Below are positions 1-9,408 of a stretch of DNA of 64,000 nt, piece after piece. The notes under the pieces are model-generated. The model made no database searches and was not told the DNA's origin. It saw only the letters and a program-made list of their open reading frames with translations. The stretch is from assembly GCA_009746045.1 (NCBI GenBank), contig RPFO01000264.1:434001-498000 (forward strand), given 5' to 3'. How positions within the stretch are numbered: position 1 is the stretch's first letter; every line of letters begins with the position of its first letter. A program made the position numbers and the translations under genes. The DNA comes from Mesostigma viride (Eukaryota; Streptophyta; Mesostigmatophyceae; Mesostigmatales; Mesostigmataceae).

Positions 1-407
1 TCGAGCATGTGAAGCACAACTGGCTTGGCCGCAGTAGCACCCCGGGATGCAATCGAGAGGCTGCCGGCTCCCTTCACGAGCACCCCCAAATATCCCAGAT
101 ACTTGACGAGGCACTTCTGCGCAACTGGGTCCTGCGATGGTGCCTGAGATTTCCGGTCGGTTTCCTCATCCGAAGCACCGGAGGCATTCATTCTATGAAG
201 TTCATTGACTGCTCCCCTGACGTACACGTTTGATGCCCTTTTCTTCTGTTCTTCATCACCTACAGCGCCCACTGATACAGGGCCTGTATCCATTGTGTCC
301 TCTTGCCCCGGTGGTGCTACTGCGTCCTTGTCACTGGCATGCTCCACATGTCCGGCATTCCCGCCTTTGTTTTCATAACCTGCCTGCGGCTGCGCGCCGC
401 TAGCCAT
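1..407 (-). CDS. N-terminal part of an unknown gene, running off the left edge
   Basis: Reading the minus strand from an ATG at 407-405, the frame stays open for 135 codons to the window edge, so only the N-terminus is visible. The first ~85 residues are polar and low in complexity (many A, G, E, D). The last ~40 visible residues contain a K-Y-L-G run, then K-G-A-G-S-L-S-I, S-R-G-A-T and V-V-L-H-M-L. That pattern loosely resembles the end of an Alba-type nucleic-acid-binding domain, but this is a weak guess and I assign no function. The codons look like genuine coding sequence. The gene is divergent from the DUF7869-type gene that starts near 1201 on the plus strand, with the foldback and G-rich repeats between them. 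Confidence 0.5.
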   Translation of the reverse strand, partial: MASGAQPQAGYENKGGNAGHVEHASDKDAVAPPGQEDTMDTGPVSVGAVGDEEQKKRASNVYVRGAVNELHRMNASGASDEETDRKSQAPSQDPVAQKCLVKYLGYLGVLVKGAGSLSIASRGATAAKPVVLHML

Positions 408-526
408 TCTCAGCTATCCGGATTTCCGAACTACGCCAATACCTGGCCAGAATGGCTGAAAATTTCCACGAAATGCATCCAAGTGCACGAATTATTGAGT
501 CGGTGGTGGCACGGTGGTGGTGGCAC

Positions 527-574
527 GGTGCAACGGTGCAACGGTGCAACGGTGCAACGGTGCAACGGTGCAAC
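527..574. repeat. 8-bp tandem repeat (GGTGCAAC)x6
   Basis: Six perfect copies of the 8-bp unit GGTGCAAC. The last three copies are also the outer end of the left arm of the foldback at 551-746. The same 8-mer in the same orientation and also in six copies occurs at 51767-51814. Confidence 0.9.
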
Positions 575-746
575 GGCCAGTGATTGGCCCGTTGCTGATT
601 TTGTGATATGCGCCTAGTAAAAATTGGCCGCAAATCTTGTGCCCACGTGCGACCGGACGAATTTGCGGCCAATTTTTACTAGGCTGCATGTCAGCAAATC
701 AGGAACGGGCCAATCACTGGCCGTTGCACCGTTGCACCGTTGCACC
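551..746. repeat. Foldback (inverted-repeat) element, MITE-like
   Basis: The left arm (551-635) is the near-perfect reverse complement of the right arm (661-746), with about 25 bases between them. The inner 24 bp of each arm, ending at AGGC, match exactly, and the outer ends are three GGTGCAAC units. The whole could fold into a hairpin of about 85 bp. There is no ORF inside, so it is a non-autonomous foldback element or a locally formed palindrome. I see no clear target duplication outside the GGTGCAAC array. Confidence 0.8.
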
Positions 747-791
747 ACCAAATTTTACTCCAGAATGCCCGTCTTTACATGTAGGGGATAA

Positions 792-880
792 TGAACCAGC
801 GATGGAAGCAAGGGGATAATGAACCAGCGATGGAAGCACCAGCGATGGAAGTGATGGAAGCGATGGAAGCGATGGAAGCG
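792..880. repeat. Degenerate tandem repeats of a GATGGAAGC-type unit
   Basis: A ~29-bp unit containing GGGGATAATGAACCAGCGA is present twice, followed by shortening copies of AGCGATGGAAG and then GATGGAAGC repeats. No coding content is supported here. Confidence 0.8.
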
Positions 881-951
881 GGAGGGGGAGGGGGAGGGGA
901 GGGGGAGGGGGAGGGGGAGGGGAGGGGGAGGGGGAGGGGAGGGGGAGGGGC
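880..951. repeat. G-rich tandem array, possible G-quadruplex
   Basis: About 70 bp made almost only of GGGGGA and GGGGA units on the plus strand, with many runs of four or five G. It could form intramolecular G-quadruplexes. It lies upstream of the DUF7869-type gene and is immediately followed by a short direct duplication containing GCAGTTCCTAAAGCCATG (967-1008). Confidence 0.8.
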
Positions 952-1200
952 GGCCGTATAATATTATGCAGTTCCTAAAGCCATGTATTACGCAGTTCCT
1001 AAAGCCATGAAGGGCCTGGGCATTATGGAGCCCGATGCGGGGGCGCAGGTTTTTGGAATGCTATTCTCGCTGCTTGTCCTGGTGGTCGTGTTGCTCGTCA
1101 TGGCGAGACGAGGGCTCCGTCTTAGCGCTGCCGCCGTCTTAGCGAAATGCACCACGGATGCGTCCTGTGCTGCGGCACTTAGCAGGGACTGGGACTGTGG

Positions 1201-1772
1201 GTGTGGCCGCCATTGTTTGCGAAGCGTGCATTTCGAGGAGATAAGAGCGATGAGGGCAGACTTTTGGTCCAAGCCGAAGCAGGCGGATCGGAAACATTTG
1301 ATATCGAACCAGCTAATTACCAAGCGGGTCAGAAAGAAGATGAAATTCCGGGGAGCTTGCGTCACAAACGCAGTCGAGACGAGGGCTTCCTTTTCGCAGT
1401 GGATGGCTACGTTACTTACCCAGCTGATAGGCATCAGCCAGAGTCGGCAACCCCGTTTCGGCATCGCATGTGTGAAGCCGCTTTCCGCCGTGCTTTGTAT
1501 ATCAACCCCAATATGTGGCACGCGGCTGTCAAGGAGACAACCCGCCCTCGACCTTTGCCTGGCGATCGTGATTTGGAGTCCGGCTTGGGTAGCACTGCTG
1601 GACGGCGCATTGGGGTATCCCGGTCATTGTCTGCCAAGATTGGGGAGGCCAAGGCGCTTTGTGAGCTGTGGATTCGGCGTTGGTTCTGCCCAGCAGTTGA
1701 GAAGGATCCCCGGGATGGCGCCAGCATCATTGAGCAACCGTGCAAGAAGACTTTATACTCGGACTACACTGC
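1201..1772 (+). pseudogene. DUF7869-type gene, 5' part, interrupted at its 3' side by a 33.4-kb insertion
   Basis: This frame codes for a polar N-terminal region of about 190 residues that I do not recognise by itself. It belongs with 35228-36155: the ACTGC at 1768-1772 is repeated at 35228-35232, and deleting one copy plus everything between joins the two parts without a frame change. The 5' end is uncertain. The frame opens near 1201 with no convincing ATG, so an upstream exon is likely. A competing frame from 983 has a hydrophobic stretch (about residues 25-42) and could supply a first exon, but I cannot show a splice. The interruption falls in coding sequence, so this copy should be non-functional unless the whole insertion is spliced out. 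Confidence 0.55.
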
Positions 1773-2452
1773 TGTTGCGTGCCCGACCCTTGGAACGGGC
1801 GCAACAATGGAATAAATTATGTATTTTGGCTTGTTGTCATAGTCCGTAGGACTTTGGGACTCATTTCGGGACGTAATTTGGGAATTGTCCCTTGGTCAGG
1901 ACTTTTGTATGGAACTATGATAGTTTGTGTGATTCGGACTAGTTATTTTGGGCCTAGGTTGATGTATGAGATCTTCTACTAGGGGCCGGCGCAGTCGCGC
2001 CGCGCTGTGTACTTTACAGCCGGTTAAGATCTTGTATTCATGCGTGGATTCTGTAGGTGAGGGTCGATGTCGACCCGAGGATCTTGTGTGGACTGCATGT
2101 TTCGGAGTTCTCTGGAAGGTCGGCGCCATGTCGGCGCCTCTTGCCAGCTTGGTGGCAGACCTAGGTGAAATTGGTCCGAGGACGATCAGTCTCGCTCTCT
2201 TGGTTCGGAATAAAGTGTGTGTTATCATCTGTCTGAACCTGGGGCATAAATTCCAACTGCATTTGGTAGCTCCATCCTAAATGTGGATTGTGTAGATTAA
2301 TGCAATATTAATCACCGCGAGCCGTAACAGGCCTAAAGCCACGCCTGTTCCGTTAATCCCACTCCCAAAGAGTGGTCGTGGTTAGCCAAGAAACCGGTGA
2401 CAACCTACCTTATCAATAGGATCTTTCGCACGACCCGGATGGGTTCGTTACA
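1773..2452 (+). repeat. gypsy-A 5' LTR
   Basis: 680 bp, starting TGTTGCGTG and ending GTTACA (TG...CA termini), directly repeated at 34548-35227. It is preceded by the target duplication ACTGC and followed by a PBS. Small ORFs inside it are repeated in both copies and are not believable genes. Confidence 0.95.
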
Positions 2453-2453
2453 C

Positions 2454-2471
2454 TGGTTATCAGAGGTTAGG
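2454..2471 (+). promoter_or_regulatory. Primer-binding site of gypsy-A
   Basis: Starting one base after the LTR, the sequence TGGTTATCAGAGGTTAGG begins with TGG (complement of a tRNA CCA end) and resembles the TGGTATCAGAGC sites that pair with initiator methionine tRNA, with one inserted T. This is the expected position for priming minus-strand DNA. Confidence 0.7.
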
Positions 2472-3081
2472 TTAGGGTGGTTTTACAGGGCGGCCCAAAG
2501 CCGTGTTTAGCTTAGCGCAGGCCCAGAGCCGACCGGCATCATCCCGCCCAGCATTGGCGGTTGCCAGATCCCGGGGACGCTCAGGACAGCTACAGCCACA
2601 GCCGGCACGCCATCCAAGACCTCTTAACCCTTTGAGGGGTGTCATAGGACGCTAGACGTCCATGCAAGTGGTAAGATTTCCCTGATTTCCTTCTTGCCCC
2701 TCCCCCTGTCTTACCCACGCGCGTAGAAACGGGGGTTTTGTTCTTTGTCGTAATCCGTTTTCATGTCTGTAAACGTTTGTGAGCGGGTTGTCCCAAAGAC
2801 AGCCCTCGTGAGCCGTGGGTGGACCCCCAAAGGGCAACGCTGCCTACGGCTCGAGGGTAGTCACCGGCTGGCCGTTGCCTAACTGTGTTGCCGGTGGCTG
2901 GACCTCAACGTCTTTCGTACTGTTTGTGAACGTTTCGTTTCTGCCTTGTGTTTCTCTCTCGCTGTGAGCACGTCACCTGCACGTAGAGGTATCCTGGGTG
3001 GGCTTTCCTCCCTTTCTTTCCCCTTCCTGCATTGCATGCTTGAATACCGTGTGATATTGCTTTATACCTAATCGGTAGTTC
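2472..3081 (+). other. gypsy-A leader, first part
   Basis: About 610 bp between the PBS and the small ORF at 3082. I find no convincing gene. The part from about 2940 becomes pyrimidine-rich. It is presumably untranslated leader with packaging signals, which is inferred only from position. Confidence 0.5.
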
Positions 3082-3435
3082 ATGGGAACCTCCCGCAGCA
3101 GACGTAATAATGAAGGAGGATATAGACGTATTAATCAAGGAGGTAGATCCCAATACCTATACTATGCAGTAGCACACGACGGGGCCACAGGCCAACCAGG
3201 CATTTTTTATAGTTGGGCTGCGTGTAGCAATCATATTAAGGATAAAGTCTTACACCCAACGTCGTTAGCTAGATGGCAGGGATTTAATACATTAGCTGAG
3301 GCAGATCAGTTTATTAGGGATAATATGCCCCTCCCAGAAGGGCTGCACCAGACTAGGCGTGGCACCCAGATACCTGCACAGGATGTGTTGCATGCACTGG
3401 AGCAGCTTCACCTGGGCCCAGTCGCTAGTGCATAA
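3082..3435 (+). CDS. Small ORF with RNase H1 N-terminal / caulimovirus viroplasmin-type hybrid-binding domain
   Basis: 117 codons from ATG to TAA. After a basic, Arg/Asn/Gly-rich N-terminus (residues 1-24) it has the signature of the hybrid-binding domain at the start of eukaryotic RNase H1 and in caulimovirus P6: Y-Y-A-V, G-x-P-G-I-F, a W then C at the start of the helix, a basic stretch, and F-N-T-L-A-E-A-D-Q-F-I near residues 68-78. In RNase H1 this fold binds RNA-DNA hybrids. No RNase H catalytic domain follows; the element's own RNase H is in pol, 22 kb away. The ORF is AT-richer than the neighbouring gag. It sits between the PBS and gag, where gypsy elements normally have no gene. Family recognition is by eye; a role in reverse transcription or translation is inference. 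Confidence 0.65.
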   Translation: MGTSRSRRNNEGGYRRINQGGRSQYLYYAVAHDGATGQPGIFYSWAACSNHIKDKVLHPTSLARWQGFNTLAEADQFIRDNMPLPEGLHQTRRGTQIPAQDVLHALEQLHLGPVASA

Positions 3436-4272
3436 GTGTCAAAAATGTCATGCTGTGACCATGGGAGGTTGTTGATATTACATTAATAATGATGACCTCA
3501 TTTACGACTTTGTCATGATGGAAATATTTTTGTCAACCACCATGGCTGAAAGGTGCCATCTTCTAGAATAGTGGTGGTCAGAAAAGATGAATCTGGCGTG
3601 TAGCCCAGCCACCACCTATATGGCTGGTCGGCAGGACCACAACATAATTAACTTAACATGACAGCTAGGCAACACTTAACCAGTGCTAGATGCTGCCTGC
3701 TGGCAAATCATGGTTGTACCATGGCAGACAGAATTAGGTACGCCTAGCTGACGGTCCAGGTACCACGAATTGAATTATTGGCGCCTGTCCTATATGGGCC
3801 ATGCGCCACATGACACGACATGGATTGTACTACAGTGCCGTATAGTGACCAGGCACATATATATGAAAAGACTCATAACTTTCTACCTAGAGCTCAGATC
3901 AAGGTGATTCTAGTGGCAAAGTTGTAGCCAAATATGAGCTCTACGCAGTCATACTGGCGTTGTAGGTTGTTCTGACTTAACTACGGACTACCCGAACTTT
4001 ATCTAGATTAGTAAGTGCTAGACTTGTCAGGCATATTGGGGCATATTCCTGACAATAAGTACTACTACCGCTACTAGATACTAGTATAGAGTGAGACTGC
4101 CAATAGCCTAGATACAAGAGTTAGTAGATAATATTAGTACCATTAATTAATTTAGTACCATTAGTTAGAAGCATTAGTTGTGGCTGCCTCTTTTCTCTCG
4201 TGCTTGCTTGTGTTTGGGGAGGTACTGTGTATTGTGTACCTAGTACGGTGCTGGTGAGGTACGTGGGCCCAA
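3436..4272 (+). other. gypsy-A leader between hybrid-binding ORF and gag
   Basis: 837 bp of AT-richer sequence with no supported ORF. It contains short repeated motifs such as GGCATATT, but no splice or RNA structure that I can defend. Confidence 0.5.
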
Positions 4273-5771
4273 ATGCCCCATAAGAAGAGAGGTACAGGTG
4301 GCACACGGTCCCCAAAGGACCCTAGGCTGTCCCCAAAGGACGTTAGGGAAGAACAGCAGGAAGTGGCGAGCAAGTCCAGCCAGGGTTCCAGAAGATCTAG
4401 CAAGTCCAGTAGGGGCTCCCGAGGCTCCCGGCGATCCGATGCAGCCGCTAGGGTTACCGCGGAACGGCAGGCGACCCTGGAGTCGCAGCTAGAGCAAGCT
4501 GCCCTAGGGTTTGATCAGCAACCGCAGTCGCCGCAGCGACAGCATCAGTCTCAGCAGTCGCCGCAGCGACAGCCTCAGTCTCAGCAATCGACGTTGTCGC
4601 GACAGACGCGGCCGCAGCAGCAACAGCAGCAGCAGCAGCCGCGACCGCTATTAACCCAGCATATGGGCAACTGGGACAGGGTACCTCCTACGCAGCGACC
4701 ACCATCTGTGGAAGTCGTGCAGGAGGAGGATGAGGAGATAGAGGCCGCGGATAGCTCGGTAGCTAGCTCGCCGTTTGCCCCTCCGCCTGAGTTCGTGCAG
4801 TCCTCCCAATTGGGGGCATACGCACGTGGCCGCCCGCGCCTGACCCACCCTTGGGCAGGGCGTGGCCGCGGCGGGTCGGGGCTTGGTCATGGAAGGGATC
4901 CCCGTCGGGTCTCCTTTGGAGCAAATGAGGGCTGGCCTAGGCCCCCGCCACAGGCGTCATAGTCGGCTCACGTGCAGACCGATCCTGAGGAGGAGGACTA
5001 CGATCCCCCGGGTCCCTTTCCCACGGTCCCCACCTCCCTCCCAGCAAGGAGCGCGCCCACTAACGCCAACTTCAGTTGGCTGCCCCTGGACGACCCCGGT
5101 TATGAGCATCCCACCTCCGTTCGCGTTCGGCGTGAGTCAGCCCCTTTTGCGTCACAGCGGGTGTCCGTGGACTACGCACCCCGCCGAGAGTCCGGCGACC
5201 TTGATCCCGAGCGCGAGGAGGACACCTTTGTGTCCCAACGTGGGCATGACCAGGCTACAGGACGGGGCTCTCAACAGGAGATGCGGGCGCGGCGTCACGA
5301 GCCCCTCACCTTTTCCAGCCCCGCGTACTGCAGCAAGGGCGGCCCCTTGCGTCCTGACCCTGTCAAGGCCCCGCCTATGCCAGATTTTAAGGCGGTGCCC
5401 AAGCTCGGACCATGCGGGCATGACTCCCCGTGAGATCGACGAGTGGGCCCGTATGTGGCAACAGTTGTACACCGTCTGGTGTGAACACCATGAGTGGCAG
5501 CTGGCCACCAAGGTTTTGATCCCCTACGTGGTGGTGAAGTGTATGGACCCATCAGTGGTGACTCGGGATGCTTAACGTTGAGAGTGTGGCGGCCCAGTCA
5601 TACCCGCAGACGGTCGAGGAACTGCACGAGCGCATCCGGCGCAAGCTCATCCCTCCCGGCTATCGACTGACCGAGCGGTTTGAGTTCGGCCGCCTACGTC
5701 AGGGCAACACTGACTTGGCGGAGTTCCTCACCACTTTTGACTCCTTTGCGGCGCGGCTGACCGGGGACCTG
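4273..5771 (+). pseudogene. gypsy-A gag, N-terminal two thirds, broken and interrupted by copia-B
   Basis: It starts at an ATG at 4273 with a basic Ser/Arg/Lys-rich N-terminus, then a Gln-rich segment encoded partly by CAG repeats (around 4500-4640) and an acidic/Gly-Arg region. The frame has a TAG at 4960-4962, resumes at once in the same frame to 5433, then shifts near 5420 and again near 5570. The later part (about 5430-5770) looks like a retrotransposon gag capsid segment: W-A-R-M-W, and later a stretch with L-R-Q-G. Copia-B is inserted after 5771 and gag continues at 14245. Gag would form the virus-like particle; this copy cannot make an intact one as sequenced. Confidence 0.7.
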
Positions 5772-6226
5772 AGTTAGATGAGATGCTTAGGCTGACACAC
5801 GGATTTCCGGCCTGCGCGCCGCGTATTGCCTACCGCGGCTGAGCGGGACACCTCAGTACTGTACGGCAGGGCGTACGGTACTGAGGCGTCAGGTGGACTG
5901 ACGTGCAGTTAGTGCCAGACTGTTCCTAGGTGCTAGATCGACCCGCCAGGTCCGGTGTAGCCGGGCCTGACGGGCCGAGTCTTAGCTGGTTGCTAGTGAC
6001 GTGGTCGCATGGCATTGCAGTGTACAGTTGTCCACTGGTTGGTGCTGCAGGTAGCACCGCCATAGGCATATAGGCGTAGCACTGGGGAGTGCCGCAGCAC
6101 CCGAGTTTGCACAGTTCCATTCTGAGCCCTCAGCTTCCATTGCTCTCTCATTGTATTATTGTAATACAATCATCATTCGCTTTCAGCTTCAGCAGTTGTT
6201 CGTCGTCCCTAGTTCTCCATCCAACT
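5772..6226 (+). repeat. copia-B 5' LTR
   Basis: 455 bp, AGTTAG...CCAACT, matching 13790-14244. It contains a strong hairpin (5851-5886: CCTCAGTAC paired with GTACTGAGG). It is immediately followed by TGGACTGAAAAG, which may be the primer-binding site, and then a leader of only ~44 bp before the gag ATG. Confidence 0.93.
5851..5886. promoter_or_regulatory. Hairpin in copia-B LTR
   Basis: CCTCAGTACTGTACG, GCAGG loop region, GCGTACGGTACTGAGG: an inverted repeat of about 15 bp with one mismatch. It is conserved as a hairpin in the other LTR (13869-13904) despite substitutions. Its function is unknown. Confidence 0.6.
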
Positions 6227-6270
6227 TGGACTGAAAAGTTCGATATTTTTTTTACAATCAAAAAAAAGAT

Positions 6271-8919
6271 ATGGCTTCTAACAACAACAACAACGGCAAC
6301 AACGGCAACAACAAGGGGAAGGCGCCTGCCAGGCGCACCTCACCCCGCCTTTCGCCGGAGGGCACGCCCTCCACCACCGATGCGAGGGTGACGCCCAACG
6401 TCACCTTCCGCACGGTGGTCGCTGACCAACCCAGGCGTCGGGGCCCGCAGGTGGGGCCCGGCGCCCGGGGGATGGCGAGCGGTCGTCCGTTTGCCACTGG
6501 CGGTTCGTCCGCCATGGCACCTGGGGGGCAGGTCCCCCGGGCACGACGTTCCCCCGTCGCAGGTGACGGGGGTCGTGAGCGGAGTGATTCCTCCGAGGAG
6601 GATGGCGAGGTGCAGCCTGCGAGGCCTCGGCCTTCGCTTGAGCTTTCGTCGCAGACACCTGCGACGTCTGGCAACCTTTCCGTGGGCCGACAGATGGCCA
6701 CCATGGACATTGACCGGTATGGGGAACATGTTCCGCCCCCGGTCGCGTTCGGGCGCCCCCCCATTTTCTCCCCTTGGGGAGGACGACATCCCGGCGTTCA
6801 TTTCGGTGAACGGCCGGATCTTACGTCAACGTTTTCAGTGCTTCCAGATGAGGAGATGCACGCGATAGAGGTTCATCGGGTGCACGCTGATCGAGGGGCG
6901 TCTTAGGATGCAGTTCTCTGGTTCAGGTGGCAGTTTGGCTGTACTGTTTCGCCAATCGGCCGCGGCACAACCCGGCACTGTTGATCAGTGGGCGTCCAGG
7001 CAGCGCCAGAGAGAGGCGCTGCGCGTGGTCGCCCGACCAGAGATCGCGCTGACTCCGTTGGGGCCGTGGCCCCAAGTCACGCCAGTTGGCTGGGGCCCGG
7101 ATAGGCGTGAGGCGGCTGCGATGCCGCCTGCGACGGAGCGCGGGGCGGCAGACGCCCCCAACACGCCCATGGGTGGTGAAGCCACCCAGGACCCTCTGGC
7201 AGGTCAGAGGGTCCAACCTCAGCCGCAGGCTCCCCCGCCCAGCGTGGGGGGCCAGGTGGCTGAGGAGGCCACCGGGGTCGCAGGGACCCCGGCGGCGACA
7301 CAAGCGCCCGGGGTCGCAGGGACCCCGGCAGCGACGCCGGCGCCTCCGGCGCTGGCGGGGGATGCAGCCCCCATGGAGGGTGTCACGGGCACCTCCAGCG
7401 GCTCTGGGGGGCAGGCCCCCTCTAGTCGCAACAAGGACAAGTCCCTGGCAGGGCCGGAGGGGCCCCAGGGTCCCACCGCAGCTGGGCAGCAACCAGCACT
7501 GCTGGAGGGCGACCTGCAAGGTCGCGACTTCATCACCCTGGTGATGAGGCCGTGTGGCGTGCCATACAGACAGCCACAGCCTCCTTCCGTGGGCTGGCCG
7601 ACAGGAGCCAGCAGATGCACGTCGCGGAGGCGGGCAGCCTGGTGTGTGCAATCATCACGCACATCCTGGGCCTGCCCAACCTCCAAGAGGGCACACGCAG
7701 GGTGTGCGACGACCTGCTGCCTGCCCTGCAGGCTCTCCTCTCAGGGAGGAGGGTGCAGGGCAGCAGGGTGCGTCTGGTGCGTTTGCTGGAGCTCCTGCAC
7801 AACGCCATCCTGAGAGGGGCGGGTAGGTGGCTAACTCTGCCTACCTGGTTGCATCATGATCTTACTAACCCTACTGACGATGAAGTGTCCCTCTCTCCCA
7901 CCTTCCATGATTGGGAGGAGGCCCGCAGCAGGAGGCGGGAAGTGACACACACTCACACCCCCACCCAGCCCACCCCTATGTTGTCTAACCCTCCTACACA
8001 GCCCATGTTTGCCCATCCTGCTCAGCTCACTCAAGTAGCACTTCCCTCTCAGCAGGTCTCTGTGAATGCTGCAGCAGCAACACCATCTTCTCCCTCTCCC
8101 CCTGCATCCCCCTCTAGGTTGCCCACTTACAATGAAAACCGTCCTGTGGATAGGATTAATGTCAGGGGGCTGCCTGAGGGGTATACTAGGGAGCAGGGGA
8201 ATCATGCACTTCTCTCTCTGCAGCTGGCTAGGGAGGAACTGAATGTCAAGAATTGGTTTGGATCTCTCATGCAGGGGGATTTCTACCATCAGTCCTCTTC
8301 TCAGATTCAGAATCTCATTCTTGTCTTCCAGCGTAGGTATCCCAAGTGGCAGGACACGCAGGCTAGGGCAGTTTGGGAGGCTTTCATGAAGGAGCTAACT
8401 GACCTCCTCTCCACCCCCTCATCTGTGGACATATATGGGGCATTCAGGTGGGTAGAGGAATACAGGGTCACATCAGTGGACTATGTGGCTGAGACAAAGA
8501 AATATGAGCTAGCCATCAAAGCACGTCCTGATGTCCAGCAGCTAGATCACAAGTTCTTGCTGCGTTCCTTCCTTGAGAAACTCAAACTTGACAAAAACAC
8601 CTACGCTATGCTTGCCACAGGAATGGCAAAGTACTGGGAGGACATGAAGGAGGCATTGGATTATATCAAGCTGGCCTTGGCTCCCCTTAGCCAGGGGGCC
8701 ATGGGCACCTCTGTAAAGAGGGTCAGGGGGGAAGAGAGGGAGGAGGAGGATAGGGAGAGGGAAGACAGGAGCAAGAGACCTGTCACTATGGCAGAAGTCA
8801 AGTCCCTGCTGGGACAAATGTTTAAGGGCAAGGGCAAGGGCAAGGGCAAGGGCAAGGGCAGGGGCTGGGGCAAGGGCAAGGGTAAGGGGCAGTCTCCCTC
8901 CAAGGGGGGCAGCTCCAGC

Positions 8920-8987
<68 letters not shown>

Positions 8988-9408
8988 GAAGCAGGACAAG
9001 GAGGACAAGTCTTCTCAGCGGTGCACCCGCTGTGGCATGAAGTACCACCTGCGGCCCACCTGCCGCAAGAACGTGGACGAGCTGGGGCATTTGGACGTCC
9101 TGTGCCACAAGTGCCACGGGCCGCCCCACGGTGACCCCAAGGACTGCAAGCGGCCTCCTTACGGCAAGAAGTGTGAGTCTCCCTCTCATGCTGGCTTGAG
9201 TGTGCCTGCTTCACCTCTTTCATCTGCATGCCCCACTGTCAGAGCAGTGAGCAGTTCTGGAAAGGTGCTACAGCTGGTTTCAGAAGATTATGTCTCTAAA
9301 CCAACCTTCACATCTATGGTTCCCAAGGTGTGCAGAGTGTCCCCCAGAGGATGCTCAGATCAGTTTTCAGGAGCTTGCTTTGCAGTTGCATTTCCTTTAT
9401 GGGCATGA
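6271..9408 (+). pseudogene. copia-B Gag, frameshifted, with CCHC zinc knuckle
   Basis: ATG at 6271, 44 bp after the LTR. Frame 1 runs to a TAG at 6904-6906, coding continues in frame 2 (6908-~7560), then returns to frame 1 until 9408. The N-terminus is Asn/Gly-rich and then Pro/Arg-rich. A globular gag region (about 8130-8700) aligns by eye with copia-C gag, e.g. the L-D-K-N-T segment. A basic Gly-Lys tract (8824-8890) and a run of about 22 Asn codons (AAC repeat, 8921-8985) follow. The zinc knuckle C-T-R-C...H...C is at about 9019-9063, with a second C-x2-C...H...C just after. The frame changes mean full-length Gag is not readable from this copy. Confidence 0.75.

Noticed and set aside
983-1849. 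288-codon plus-strand ORF with a hydrophobic N-terminal segment
   Set aside because: It runs into the gypsy-A LTR and competes with the frame that joins perfectly to 35228-36155. Only its first part could be a real exon, and that cannot be shown.
1896-2280. ORFs on both strands within the 680-bp repeats (also at 34671-35055)
   Set aside because: They lie in LTR sequence and are duplicated only because the LTR is. No protein-like features.
7086-7651. Overlapping ORFs on both strands in the Pro/Ala-rich part of copia-B gag
   Set aside because: They result from GC-rich sequence with few stops in any frame.
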